A stretch of DNA of 64,000 bases from JANQEU01 sp965601455. GTDB taxonomy: Bacteria; Bacteroidota; Bacteroidia; Cytophagales; Cyclobacteriaceae. Shown here piece after piece: positions 44,084 to 53,338 of the stretch. The DNA is taken from positions 1,736,001-1,800,000 of the forward strand of contig OZ271831.1 in NCBI GenBank assembly GCA_965601455.1, written 5' to 3'. Each line of letters starts with the position of its first letter. Position 1 is the stretch's first letter. The notes under the pieces were generated by a model that was not told the origin of the DNA, did not search any database, and was given only the letters and a program-made list of their open reading frames with translations. A program made the position numbers and the translations under genes.

Positions 44084-46591
44084 ATGGCAGAGGGCGATAA
44101 CGAGAACCCATTTTCAGGGCAGAATATTATTGCAATTAACATAGAGGATGAAATGAAAGGCGCATACATCGATTACTCGATGAGTGTCATAATTTCAAGG
44201 GCTTTACCAGATGTCAGGGACGGACTCAAACCCGTTCACAGGAGAATCCTGTATGGCATGGATGAACTGGGGGTTAATTACAATAGACCGTATAAAAAAT
44301 GTGCTAGAATTGTCGGGGATGTTCTCGGTAAGTATCACCCTCATGGGGATACCGCGGTTTACGATACCATGGTTCGGATGGCTCAAGATTGGTCATTGCG
44401 ATACCCATTAGTGGACGGCCAGGGTAACTTCGGATCTATTGATGGCGACAGTCCGGCTGCCATGCGTTACACGGAGGCGCGGTTGAAAAGGATATCAGAA
44501 GAGCTTCTTTCCGATATCAATAAGAATACGGTCGACTTTGTCCCGAATTATGACGATTCAGCCAATGAACCTTCGGTACTTCCCTCGAAAATCCCTAATC
44601 TACTGCTGAATGGGGCTTCCGGCATAGCCGTGGGAATGGCCACCAATATGGCACCCCACAACTTAACGGAAGTTGTAGATGGCATCATTGCGTACATAGA
44701 TAACAGGGAAATCACCATCGATGAGTTGATGCAGCACATCACTGCACCTGACTTTCCAACAGGAGGTATAATATACGGATATCAGGGTGTGCGATCGGCT
44801 TTTGAAACGGGTAGAGGAAGAATCGTTCTTCGAGCGAAGGCAGATATTGAGGAAACCAAAACCGGACGGGAACAAATAATCATCACAGAGATTCCGTATC
44901 AGGTGAATAAAGCCTCAATGATCGAGAAGACTGCGGCGCTGATCAATGAAAAGAAAATTGAAGGAATTTCGGACATACGAGACGAGTCGGATAGACACGG
45001 TTTAAGGATTGTGTATGAATTGAAGAAAGACTCGATTCCTAACATTGTCTTAAATACACTATACAAATACACCCAGCTTCAGTCGTCCTTCAGCGTCAAT
45101 AATGTTGCCCTGGTTAGTGGTCGTCCCAAGACCCTAAACCTAAAGGAACTGATTCATCATTATGTTGAACATCGACATGAGGTGGTGATCCGACGTACAC
45201 AATACGAGCTGGAGGAAGCAGAGAAGAGAGCTCACATCCTGGAAGGTTACCTGATCGCGTTGGATAACCTGGACGAAGTGATTGAACTCATAAGGAACAG
45301 TCGAGATCCGGAGGAAGCCAAAACTTCTCTCATGGAGAAATTCGAACTTTCCGAAATTCAGGCGAAAGCAATTCTCGAAATGAGGTTGCAACGACTCACT
45401 GGCCTGGAGCGCGATAAAATCGTAAAGGAATACGAGGAAGTAAAAGAGCTCATTGAGAAGCTGAAAAGAATCCTCGGAGATGAGGAAGAAAGAATGAACA
45501 TCATCAAAACCGAGCTTCTGGAGATGAAAGACAGGTACGGTGATGAGCGAAACACTTCCATAGAACACGCTGCGGATGACTTTACTGCTGAGGATATGAT
45601 TCCTGATGAGGATATGGTCATCACCATCTCTAACGATGGTTATATTAAAAGAACCCCCCTTGTAGAGTACCGGACACAAGGTCGGGGAGGAGTAGGTTCA
45701 CGTGCTGTGAAAACTAAGGACGATGACTATACAGAACATTTATTCATCGCCTCAGCCCACAACTATTTACTCATTTTCACTGAGTTTGGTAAAGTCTTCT
45801 GGAAGAAAGTGTGGGAGATTCCTGAAGGTTCCAAGACTTCCAAGGGGCGAGCCATTCAGAACCTGATTAATATTGATTCTGATGACGAAATTCGATCGGT
45901 AATTAACGTCAAAACACTTTCCGATCCAGATTACATCAATAATCATTTTCTCGTTATGTGTACCCGTAACGGTACCATCAAGAAAACGAGTCTGGAAGCG
46001 TATAGCAGACCTAGGCAAAACGGTATAAATGCGATTAATATCAATGACGGGGATAAGTTGCTGGATGTTCGAATGACTGACGGTGACAATTACGTGATTA
46101 TCGCCAACGATGCTGGGAGAGCAATCAACTTTCACGAATCCGATGTTAGACCTATGGGAAGGACAGCAACTGGAGTTCGGGGCATTTGGCTTGGTGGAAG
46201 TGAGTATGTTGTTGGTATGGTTTGTGTAAAGAAAGACGAAGGCCACACATTATTGGTTGTTTCTGAAAAAGGTTATGGCAAAAGGTCTGATATCGAGGAC
46301 TATCGAATTACGAAAAGAGGTGGAAAAGGAGTAAAAACGCTGAATATTACAGACAAAACCGGCAAATTAGTGGCAATTAAGGCGGTTACGGATAATGATG
46401 AGCTGATGATTATCAATAAATCCGGTATTGCTATTCGTCTGGGTATGAAGGATCTTCGAATTATGGGAAGGGCAACACAGGGCGTAAAACTGATTCGACT
46501 CAACGACTCGGACGAAATATCAGCTGTTGAAAAAATTGAATACGTAGAACCTGAAGAAGAAATAGAAAATCAGGAAAACGGAGAAGAATAG
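44084..46591 (+). CDS. gyrA: DNA gyrase subunit A
   Basis: 835 residues. The catalytic tyrosine is Y129 in AAMRYTEARL (Y122 in E. coli). The quinolone region reads HPHGDTAVYD, with T90 and D94 at the E. coli S83 and D87 positions, so no classic acidic-residue loss. The C-terminal beta-pinwheel carries the GyrA box-like TKRGGKG near residue 745, supporting gyrase over topoisomerase IV. It introduces negative supercoils with GyrB. It is followed 48 bp on by a TPR protein gene. Confidence 0.96.
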   Translation: MAEGDNENPFSGQNIIAINIEDEMKGAYIDYSMSVIISRALPDVRDGLKPVHRRILYGMDELGVNYNRPYKKCARIVGDVLGKYHPHGDTAVYDTMVRMAQDWSLRYPLVDGQGNFGSIDGDSPAAMRYTEARLKRISEELLSDINKNTVDFVPNYDDSANEPSVLPSKIPNLLLNGASGIAVGMATNMAPHNLTEVVDGIIAYIDNREITIDELMQHITAPDFPTGGIIYGYQGVRSAFETGRGRIVLRAKADIEETKTGREQIIITEIPYQVNKASMIEKTAALINEKKIEGISDIRDESDRHGLRIVYELKKDSIPNIVLNTLYKYTQLQSSFSVNNVALVSGRPKTLNLKELIHHYVEHRHEVVIRRTQYELEEAEKRAHILEGYLIALDNLDEVIELIRNSRDPEEAKTSLMEKFELSEIQAKAILEMRLQRLTGLERDKIVKEYEEVKELIEKLKRILGDEEERMNIIKTELLEMKDRYGDERNTSIEHAADDFTAEDMIPDEDMVITISNDGYIKRTPLVEYRTQGRGGVGSRAVKTKDDDYTEHLFIASAHNYLLIFTEFGKVFWKKVWEIPEGSKTSKGRAIQNLINIDSDDEIRSVINVKTLSDPDYINNHFLVMCTRNGTIKKTSLEAYSRPRQNGINAININDGDKLLDVRMTDGDNYVIIANDAGRAINFHESDVRPMGRTATGVRGIWLGGSEYVVGMVCVKKDEGHTLLVVSEKGYGKRSDIEDYRITKRGGKGVKTLNITDKTGKLVAIKAVTDNDELMIINKSGIAIRLGMKDLRIMGRATQGVKLIRLNDSDEISAVEKIEYVEPEEEIENQENGEE

Positions 46592-46639
46592 TTAACTTAT
46601 CAAACAGAATAAAGTATTTTAAAACCGAAACATTTAGAC

Positions 46640-47836
46640 ATGAGAAGATTTGCAATAATTATCGCTGCTATTTGCGTGGCGTTTTCGGTATCTGCTCAAA
46701 AGAAACCAAAGCTGGGTAAGGTTGAAAGTATGCTCCTAAATGGAGATATCGCAGGTGCTCGTGAAATGGTTGAGCAGGCGACCGAGTACGAGAAAACCAT
46801 GGATAACCCAAAAACCTACTACCTAAAGGCATTGATCTATGTGGCATTGGATACGGCAACCGCAACACGAGGTACCGTGGACAATGCATTGGAGACCGCG
46901 GTTGCAGCCTTCCAAAAATCTGAAGAACTCAATGAGGGAGGTAAGGAATTATACCTCCTTGAAAATGGGTTTCCTGCCCTCTATAGCTCTCACAAGGAAA
47001 ACTATTGGGGTTACTACTTTAATATCGCCGCAACGGCTTACGGTGAAGAGGACTATGCAACGGCTACTGAGTACTTCGAGTACTCTCAATTGATTGTTCC
47101 AGGGGACACTAACGGTTACATCAACGCCGGACTTGCAGCTCAGAATGCTCAGAATCTTGATGCGGCAAAAAGGAATTATTACAAGGCAATTGAATTAGGG
47201 GTTAAAGAAAAGAGTATCTGGAATCTTCTAATTTACCTAGTAGGTCAGGATAAAGACTTTGATGAGGCAGTTAGGCTTATTAGAGAAGCGAAGAAAATAC
47301 ATCCTAATGAATCAGAGTTTGCTCGTTCAGAGATCAGCTACCTTATTCAGGCTGAAAAGATCGAAGAGGCTGAGGGAAATCTAATAGCCCAAATTGAAGC
47401 TGAACCCGATGACCCAAACCTGTACTTTACATTAGGTATTCTTAATGAGGAGCTATCTGGCAAAGCAGAGGATGAAGAGGTGAAGACTCAGAGAAAGGTT
47501 TCTGCTTTGGAGGCCTATCGAAAAGCTGTGGAAATCGATCCTACACACTACAATTCACAGTATAATATTGGTGTAATGCTCATTAGCCAGGCAAACGCTG
47601 TAATTAAGGAAAGGAATGCACTAGGAGTATCAAGAGCGGACCTAAAGAAAGCGGATGAACTTGCTCCTTTAATTGAAGAGCGATTGAAAGTTGCCCTTCC
47701 ACAGTGGGAAACTATTGTTGAATTGAATTCAACTGAAGTTCAGGCACTTGAAACCCTTTCTTATCTTTATACCCAGCTGAAAATGATGGATAAAGCGGAG
47801 GAGGTGATGGACAAGATAGATGCGCTGAAGAACTAA
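46640..47836 (+). CDS. Secreted tetratricopeptide-repeat protein
   Basis: 398 residues with a signal peptide (MRRFAIIIAAICVAFSVSAQ). TPR helices occur throughout: NIAATAYGEEDYATATEYF, YINAGLAAQNAQNLDAAKRN, and ALEAYRKAVEIDPTHYNSQY with the typical AxxxxPxxxxxxY spacing. It probably works as a periplasmic scaffold. The family is common in Bacteroidota and sits next to gyrA in several. A strong terminator follows. Confidence 0.82.
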   Translation: MRRFAIIIAAICVAFSVSAQKKPKLGKVESMLLNGDIAGAREMVEQATEYEKTMDNPKTYYLKALIYVALDTATATRGTVDNALETAVAAFQKSEELNEGGKELYLLENGFPALYSSHKENYWGYYFNIAATAYGEEDYATATEYFEYSQLIVPGDTNGYINAGLAAQNAQNLDAAKRNYYKAIELGVKEKSIWNLLIYLVGQDKDFDEAVRLIREAKKIHPNESEFARSEISYLIQAEKIEEAEGNLIAQIEAEPDDPNLYFTLGILNEELSGKAEDEEVKTQRKVSALEAYRKAVEIDPTHYNSQYNIGVMLISQANAVIKERNALGVSRADLKKADELAPLIEERLKVALPQWETIVELNSTEVQALETLSYLYTQLKMMDKAEEVMDKIDALKN

Positions 47837-47866
47837 AGGCGATAAAAACCCAAGACAACTAGGAAG

Positions 47867-47902
47867 AAGCCATTTCATTGTGAGTGAAATGGCTTTTTTT
47901 TT
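47867..47902 (+). terminator. Rho-independent terminator after the TPR protein gene
   Basis: AAGCCATTTCA (47867-47877) pairs perfectly with TGAAATGGCTT (47885-47895), followed by a T run to 47902. It is the strongest stem in the window. Confidence 0.92.
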
Positions 47903-47993
47903 ATGTTTTATCTAAAAAAATTCCAATTCGCTCAACAATTTATAGTTTCTGAAAGTATATATATACATATTTGCTTAGGTAAAAAAGACTACA

Positions 47994-48386
47994 ATGATCA
48001 CCGTATCGGCCAACTCAATCGATGACTTGAATGTGATAATTAGGAAGCTTCGTCATTCCTATTCGCCGACATCAAACGTACACTTAAATCAAGGCTCATT
48101 GCTTTACGAGGTGAGTCTTGAATCAAAAAAGATCAATCCCATAGTCAAAAACCTGGTTGAAAAATTAGTTGATTTCTGTTCGGAACTAAACCAGAAATCC
48201 GAAGTAGATATGGAGCAGTTTGAAGCGATCTTAAAAACTGCTGAAAAACGAATCGTTTTTGCCAAGCAACTTCTTAAAATTTATGAGGATATGGATAAAC
48301 CCTCAAAAATGATGGTTGTAAGCTATGTCTCTGATCAACTAGACCAACAGTCAGATGTTGGTGAGGAAGCGGAAATCAACAACTAG
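47994..48386 (+). CDS. Small cytoplasmic protein of unknown function
   Basis: 130 residues, no signal. The first 45 residues are mixed alpha/beta (IDDLNVIIRKLRHSYS), and the remainder is helical with a coiled-coil-like stretch (FEAILKTAEKRIVFAKQLL). The tail is acidic. It follows an AT-rich spacer (TATATATATACATATTTG near 47959) that probably carries its promoter, though the -7 match is imperfect. Family not recognised. The SDR gene begins 65 bp later. Confidence 0.65.
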   Translation: MITVSANSIDDLNVIIRKLRHSYSPTSNVHLNQGSLLYEVSLESKKINPIVKNLVEKLVDFCSELNQKSEVDMEQFEAILKTAEKRIVFAKQLLKIYEDMDKPSKMMVVSYVSDQLDQQSDVGEEAEINN

Positions 48387-48451
48387 TACTTCATCTTTAT
48401 AAAGTGAAACCAGTATCCCTTCAGAGGTGTTATTGGGAAAATATCTTTTAA

Positions 48452-49162
48452 ATGTCTCTAGAAGGAAAAACTGCACTAATCACCGGAGCAAGCAAAGGCA
48501 TAGGTCTGGGTATTGCTCATGCAATGGTTAAGGAGGGTATGAACGTGACCATTACGGGTCGAACGCAATCAGATCTGAAAAATGCAGCTAGTCAATTATC
48601 AGCGGGAAAACAGATTTTATCCGTACCCAGTGATGTTCGACAATTGGACCAAATGGAAGAGCTAGTTAGCCAAACGCTGGAAAAATTTGGATCCATCGAT
48701 GTGGTGATTGCCAATGCCGGAATTGGGCACTTTGCGAGTATCGAGGACCTTAGTCCGGAACAATGGCAGGAGACAATCGATATTAATTTAACTGGTGCCT
48801 TCAATACACTGAAGGCCGGACTATCCGCAATTAAAGAGTCGAAGGGATACTTCATTACTATTTCCAGTCTCGCCGGAACCAACTTCTTTGCGGGGGGGTC
48901 TGCTTATAATGCTAGCAAATTTGGATTGACGGGATTTACACAAGCTGTCATGCTTGATTTGAGGAAATACGGTATAAAAACGACTACCATTATGCCGGGT
49001 TCTGTCTCGACGTATTTCAATAATCATACTCCATCAGATTCCGATAACTGGAAAATTCAAATAGAGGACCTGGGACAGATGGTGATTGACCTTTTGAAAA
49101 TTCACCCAAGAACCCTACCAAGTAAAGTTGAGGTAAGACCTACCTCCCCACCTTCAAAATAA
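48452..49162 (+). CDS. Short-chain dehydrogenase/reductase
   Basis: 236 residues, a classical SDR. The nucleotide loop is TGASKGIG (T11-G18), NAG follows the fourth strand, and the catalytic set is S139, Y152 and K156 in YNASK. Substrate binding residues are not diagnostic. The length and motif fit cytoplasmic NADP-dependent alcohol/ketone dehydrogenases. It stands 53 bp before the GMC oxidoreductase gene, with which it may share a metabolic role. Confidence 0.88.
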   Translation: MSLEGKTALITGASKGIGLGIAHAMVKEGMNVTITGRTQSDLKNAASQLSAGKQILSVPSDVRQLDQMEELVSQTLEKFGSIDVVIANAGIGHFASIEDLSPEQWQETIDINLTGAFNTLKAGLSAIKESKGYFITISSLAGTNFFAGGSAYNASKFGLTGFTQAVMLDLRKYGIKTTTIMPGSVSTYFNNHTPSDSDNWKIQIEDLGQMVIDLLKIHPRTLPSKVEVRPTSPPSK

Positions 49163-49215
49163 GTCTTTTCGTTCATCGGTGATTTTGTTTTATATTCCGA
49201 TTCAAACCGGAATAT

Positions 49216-50934
49216 ATGCAGATCATCGAAAAACCTAATGAATATGATATTGTCATTGTCGGCTCTGGAGCTGGCGGAGGAATGGCAACAAAAATCCTTG
49301 CCGATGCTGGACTGAAAGTTGCGGTAGTCGAGGCTGGACCTTATTTCGACCCACGGGATCCGGATCAGATGACACAATTAAAGTGGCCCTGGGAATCTCC
49401 TCGAAGAGGAGCAGGAAATGTAAGGGCATTTGGTGACTTTGACACCGCTTATGGTGGTTGGGAAATAGAAGGGGAGCCATACACTCGCAAAGCCAACACC
49501 GAGTTTGATTGGTTCAGAAGTAGAATGCTAGGGGGTCGTACTAACCATTGGGGCCGAATTTCACTACGCTTTGGGCCAAAAGACTTTAAGAGGGGTGGCA
49601 TTGACGGTTTAGGGGAAAGCTGGCCAATCGGCTATGAAGATGTAAGACCATACTATGACAAAGTTGATAAGTTGATCGGTGTATTCGGTACTCGTGAAGG
49701 AATTGAAAATGAACCAGATGGTTTCTTTCTTCCTCCTCCGAAACCAAGACTACATGAACTGTACTACATAAAGGGAACTAAGAATGCGGGTATTCCTGCA
49801 ATCCCTTCAAGATTGTCTATCCTGACAAAAAGAATCAATGATGACCGGGGTGTGTGCTTCTATTGCAGACAGTGTAGCAGGGCATGCCAGGTCTATGCAG
49901 ATTTTTCTGCCGGTTCATGTTTAATATTTCCAGCGCAGAAATCGGGTGGCCAAGTTGACCTTTACAACAACAGTATGGTCAGGGAGGTAACCACTGACTC
50001 AAGTGGAAAGGCTACTGGTGTCTCGTACGTCAGTAAGGACGATAGGATGGAATACAAAATAAAAGGGAAAGTGGTTGTACTTGCCGCTTCAGCGTGTTCT
50101 TCTGCAAGAATACTTTTGAACTCAAAAAGTTCTAATCATCCCAATGGATTAGGTAACAGTTCCGATCTGGTAGGAAAGTATCTACATGACTCAACAGGGA
50201 CTAGCAGAGCTGCCTTCGTTCCCGATTTGATGGATCGAGACATCTACAATGAAGACGGTGTCGGTGGAATGCACGTATACACACCCTGGTGGCTAGATAA
50301 TAAAAACCTTGACTTTCCAAGAGGATATCACCTGGAACAGTGGGGAGGTTTAGGGATGCCGTCTTACGGAATTGGGTTCAATGTAAATGACTTTAATCAA
50401 TTCTTTGGACTGAAAGTGGGGGGATATGGAAACCAGTTAAGAAAGGACCTTAGGAAGTATTACGGCGCTATGATCGGTATTTCGGGACGTGGAGAGAGTG
50501 TCCCAATGCGCGATAATTATTGCGAAATTGATCCGGATGTGGTGGATGAGTGGGGCATCCCCGTTCTTCGTTTTCATTATAAGTGGACGGATTACGAAAG
50601 ACAACAGAGTAAGCACATGCATGAAACATTCGAAGAGATTTTTGATGGAATGGGTGCAAAACCCTTGGGTGAGAAGCCTGGAAAAGATCAGGATTATGGT
50701 TTATTGGCTCCCGGACGAATCATACATGAAGTAGGCACTACCCGCATGGGAAAAGATGCCAAAGAATCCGTGACCAATGAGTTTCAACAACTTCACGATG
50801 TCAAAAATGTCTTCGTTTGTGATGGAGGCCCTTTTGTTTCTCAGGCCGATAAAAACCCTACCTGGACAATTCTGGCATTATCATGGAGAACTTCAGAGTA
50901 TATTATTGACCAACTAAAACAACAAAACATTTAA
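49216..50934 (+). CDS. GMC-family oxidoreductase with ferredoxin-like Cys cluster
   Basis: 572 residues. The FAD loop is GSGAGGG (from G16) with acidic E39 ending the second strand. The GMC C-terminal signature NPTWTILALSWRTSEYI is present. Unusually, C214, C217, C220 and C224 form C-x2-C-x2-C-x3-C, the ferredoxin spacing, which recurs in gluconate 2-dehydrogenase-like members of the family. It probably oxidises a sugar or alcohol and passes electrons on. The next gene, 4 bp on, encodes its small subunit. No signal of its own is visible, so co-export with the Tat partner is likely. Confidence 0.87.
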   Translation: MQIIEKPNEYDIVIVGSGAGGGMATKILADAGLKVAVVEAGPYFDPRDPDQMTQLKWPWESPRRGAGNVRAFGDFDTAYGGWEIEGEPYTRKANTEFDWFRSRMLGGRTNHWGRISLRFGPKDFKRGGIDGLGESWPIGYEDVRPYYDKVDKLIGVFGTREGIENEPDGFFLPPPKPRLHELYYIKGTKNAGIPAIPSRLSILTKRINDDRGVCFYCRQCSRACQVYADFSAGSCLIFPAQKSGGQVDLYNNSMVREVTTDSSGKATGVSYVSKDDRMEYKIKGKVVVLAASACSSARILLNSKSSNHPNGLGNSSDLVGKYLHDSTGTSRAAFVPDLMDRDIYNEDGVGGMHVYTPWWLDNKNLDFPRGYHLEQWGGLGMPSYGIGFNVNDFNQFFGLKVGGYGNQLRKDLRKYYGAMIGISGRGESVPMRDNYCEIDPDVVDEWGIPVLRFHYKWTDYERQQSKHMHETFEEIFDGMGAKPLGEKPGKDQDYGLLAPGRIIHEVGTTRMGKDAKESVTNEFQQLHDVKNVFVCDGGPFVSQADKNPTWTILALSWRTSEYIIDQLKQQNI

Positions 50935-50938
50935 TAAC

Positions 50939-51646
50939 ATGGATCGAAGAGAATCAATAAAATCTATTCTGCTGGGTTCCATGGCTACTGGAACATTCAT
51001 AGCATGTGACCCTGCGGCTCCAGAAGCGGACAATCTGAAAGTGACTGATGACTTATCACCGGGCAAATATGGAAGGACAGAGAAAGAAAAACTACGAGAT
51101 AAGCAAATCATCAATTCTAGCTTCTTAACGGAATCTGAAATTGACACCTTAGCTACTCTTTGCGATCTAATATTACCTGAAGGTGATGGTTACTCATCCG
51201 CTTCGTCGGCAGGAGTGCCAGAGTTCTTGGAGTTTATAGTCAAAGACATGCCTAATCATCAGTTACCCATTCGTGGTGGCCTGATGTGGTTGGATAATTT
51301 TGCTAATGAAAGCTACCAAAGTCGATTTATAAGCTTATCCATGGATCAGCAAAAAGCACTTCTTGATCAAATTGCTTTTCCTGAAGAAGCCGATCCCTCG
51401 TTAAGTCAGGGAGTGAAGTTCTTCTCTCTAGTCAGGAATCTTACATTAACTGGATTTTACACCAGTGAAATAGGAGTTAAAGAGTTGGGTTACGCCGGCA
51501 ATATGCCAAACGTATGGGACGGAGTTCCACAGGAAGTCCTGGATCGGCACGGTATGTCAAATCCATCCTGGATATCTAAGTGTGTTGACCAGGAAAAGAG
51601 AATGGACCTGGCTCAATGGGATGACGACGGGAACCTGATCTCTTAA
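50939..51646 (+). CDS. Gluconate 2-dehydrogenase subunit 3-like Tat lipoprotein
   Basis: 235 residues. The N-terminus DRRESIK is a twin-arginine motif, followed by a lipobox TFIAC (C23), so a Tat-exported lipoprotein. The segment LTESEIDTLATLCDLILPEG is the family signature near residue 60. It would anchor the flavoprotein encoded directly upstream to the membrane and bring it across folded with its FAD. Electron acceptor (cytochrome subunit) is not in the window. Confidence 0.87.
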   Translation: MDRRESIKSILLGSMATGTFIACDPAAPEADNLKVTDDLSPGKYGRTEKEKLRDKQIINSSFLTESEIDTLATLCDLILPEGDGYSSASSAGVPEFLEFIVKDMPNHQLPIRGGLMWLDNFANESYQSRFISLSMDQQKALLDQIAFPEEADPSLSQGVKFFSLVRNLTLTGFYTSEIGVKELGYAGNMPNVWDGVPQEVLDRHGMSNPSWISKCVDQEKRMDLAQWDDDGNLIS

Positions 51647-51944
51647 GAAAAAGACGGAAATACTCTTCATAAGCGAAAATCTGCTGCGCTAGGCGAAGAT
51701 GAAGACAGATGATGAATTACAACCAATATGGTTGTCTTTACCGGTAAAAACAAATGGAACAGGTCGACCGACCGGCCTGTGATTGGGGAACACTTAATGC
51801 CTTGATCGAAAAGCTCTCGAACTACCATAATACACCCAGCCAACCCTGCCAATCGATTACGTAATTAGAACATGCTGTCAGAGGATTGACAACGGTAGAA
51901 AATAAATTAACTTTCTTTTAGGGGTATACGACAATTTTTTTGCC

Positions 51945-51967
51945 TTCTCCCGTAAGGGAGAATTTTT
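51945..51967 (+). terminator. Rho-independent terminator in the 51647-52131 spacer
   Basis: TTCTCCC (51945-51951) pairs with GGGAGAA (51956-51962) around GTAA, followed by TTTTT. Its orientation fits plus-strand transcription. It isolates the lipid cluster from upstream genes. Confidence 0.8.
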
Positions 51968-52103
51968 GTTTGAATGGGACTGGAAAGAAGTTGCTTTCAA
52001 AGAGAAGAAAATCATTTTTCCAGGAGTTTACTCCAAATATTGTTTGGAATACTAATGAATTCAACTCTTTGATTGAAATTTCGTAGTATCTAAGATTGTT
52101 TAA

Positions 52104-52111
52104 TAATTTTG
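52104..52111 (+). promoter_or_regulatory. Bacteroidota -7 box of the lipid cluster
   Basis: TAATTTTG at 52104-52111 matches TAnnTTTG exactly and predicts transcription from about 52118. That supports the ATG at 52132 as the start of the first gene, since an in-frame TTG at 52096 would be upstream of the transcript. A -33 box at the expected place is weak. Confidence 0.5.
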
Positions 52112-52131
52112 CCAATTCGAGAACCGACTGG

Positions 52132-53334
52132 ATGAGCATACTAAGGGAGCGAACAAGTAAATACACTGAACCTCAACGTGTGAAGGCACTGGGGTACTAT
52201 TCATATTTCCGTGAAATGGAATCTCAGCAGGATACTGAGGTTTACTACAAAGGGCGAAAGATCCTGATGTTTGGATCGAACAGCTACCTTGGACTCACAA
52301 GCGATGAGCGAATAAAGGAAGCTTGTAAACGTGCAATTGAAAAGTATGGATCTGGAAGTGGTGGTAGCAGGTTTCTAAATGGAACGCTAGATATCCATGT
52401 GGAGCTGGAAGAAAGATTGGCTAAGTTTCTAAACAAAGAAGCTGTTTTAGCCTATAGCACAGGATTTCAGGTTAATCTTGGGGTAATTCCATGTCTGACT
52501 GGAGCTGGAGATTACATCATTCTGGACAGAAACGATCATGCATCAATAATTGAAGGAAGCCGTTTATCTCAGGCGAAAACATTGTACTTCAAGCATAATG
52601 ACATGAAATCCCTTGAACATAAGCTCTCACATTGTGAAAGAGACGCGTTCAAGTTGATTGTTGTTGATGGTGTGTTTAGCATGGAAGGTAACATTGCCAA
52701 ACTCCCTGAAATTGTTGATCTGGCGAAGAAATACAATGCCACAGTTATGTCTGACTGCGCACACGCTGTCGGAGTACTAGGTCCACAAGGTAGAGGTACA
52801 CCTGCACATTTTGGTATAGAAGATGATATCGACCTTATAGGAGGAACATTTAGTAAATCATTTGCCTCATTAGGCGGATTTATAGCTAGTGACGCAGACA
52901 CGATTAATTACCTTAAGCATCATTCGAGGTCATTTATTTTCTCGGCTAGTATGACTCCTGCCTCTGCAGCTGCCGTAATCGCTACACTGGATATACTTGA
53001 AAATGATCATACAGTACTTGATAATCTATGGGAGATTACCAGGTACACGAAAGATGCCTTCGATTCGGTAGGTTTTGATACAGGAGTTTCTGAAACACCA
53101 ATTATCCCGGTATACATTAGAGACTATGAGAAGACATTTAAGTTCTCAACACGTTTAATGGAGGAGGGAGTCTTCGTCAATACAGTGGTTCCACCGGCGG
53201 TAGCACCGCAAGATACGCTTATAAGGTTTTCAGTTATGGCCACTCACACCAAGGAGCAAGTGGATATAGCGGTTGATAAAATGATCAAAATTGCGGGAGA
53301 ACTTGGAATCCCAACCCGAGAAAAAGTTGCCTGA
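52132..53334 (+). CDS. Serine palmitoyltransferase-like alpha-oxoamine synthase
   Basis: 400 residues of the PLP-dependent alpha-oxoamine synthase family. The cofactor lysine is K242 in GGTFSKSFASLGG, whose SKSFASLGG context is that of bacterial serine palmitoyltransferases and differs from the BioF and Kbl contexts. DRNDHASIIEG holds the PLP-stacking histidine. It would join an acyl thioester with serine to a 3-keto long-chain base; using cysteate instead would give a sulfonolipid (capnine) precursor. It heads an eight-gene operon with a dedicated carrier protein, so the acyl donor may be acyl-ACP. A start at 52096 is rejected on promoter grounds. Confidence 0.87.
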   Translation: MSILRERTSKYTEPQRVKALGYYSYFREMESQQDTEVYYKGRKILMFGSNSYLGLTSDERIKEACKRAIEKYGSGSGGSRFLNGTLDIHVELEERLAKFLNKEAVLAYSTGFQVNLGVIPCLTGAGDYIILDRNDHASIIEGSRLSQAKTLYFKHNDMKSLEHKLSHCERDAFKLIVVDGVFSMEGNIAKLPEIVDLAKKYNATVMSDCAHAVGVLGPQGRGTPAHFGIEDDIDLIGGTFSKSFASLGGFIASDADTINYLKHHSRSFIFSASMTPASAAAVIATLDILENDHTVLDNLWEITRYTKDAFDSVGFDTGVSETPIIPVYIRDYEKTFKFSTRLMEEGVFVNTVVPPAVAPQDTLIRFSVMATHTKEQVDIAVDKMIKIAGELGIPTREKVA

Positions 53335-53338
53335 TTAA

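Larger units (their letters stand above)
51647..52131. other. 485-bp intergenic region with hairpins and late terminator
   Basis: No gene is supported. ACAACCA (51719-51725) pairs with TGGTTGT (51729-51735), a perfect short hairpin, and a terminator sits at 51945-51967, 300 bp after the previous stop. A long 3' UTR or a small RNA between 51650 and 51967 would explain this. The right end holds the promoter of the lipid cluster. Confidence 0.5.

Noticed and set aside
45140..45679. 179-residue reverse-strand frame inside gyrA
   Set aside because: It is an antisense shadow of a strongly conserved gene.
46290..46350. GyrA box with T in place of Q (TKRGGKG)
   Set aside because: Variants at this position appear normal for Bacteroidota GyrA, as far as I can recall; not a sign of altered function.
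52132..53334. BioF or Kbl (biotin or threonine pathway)
   Set aside because: The PLP lysine context SKSFASLGG and the lipid-gene neighbourhood fit SPT better, and no bio or tdh genes are near.
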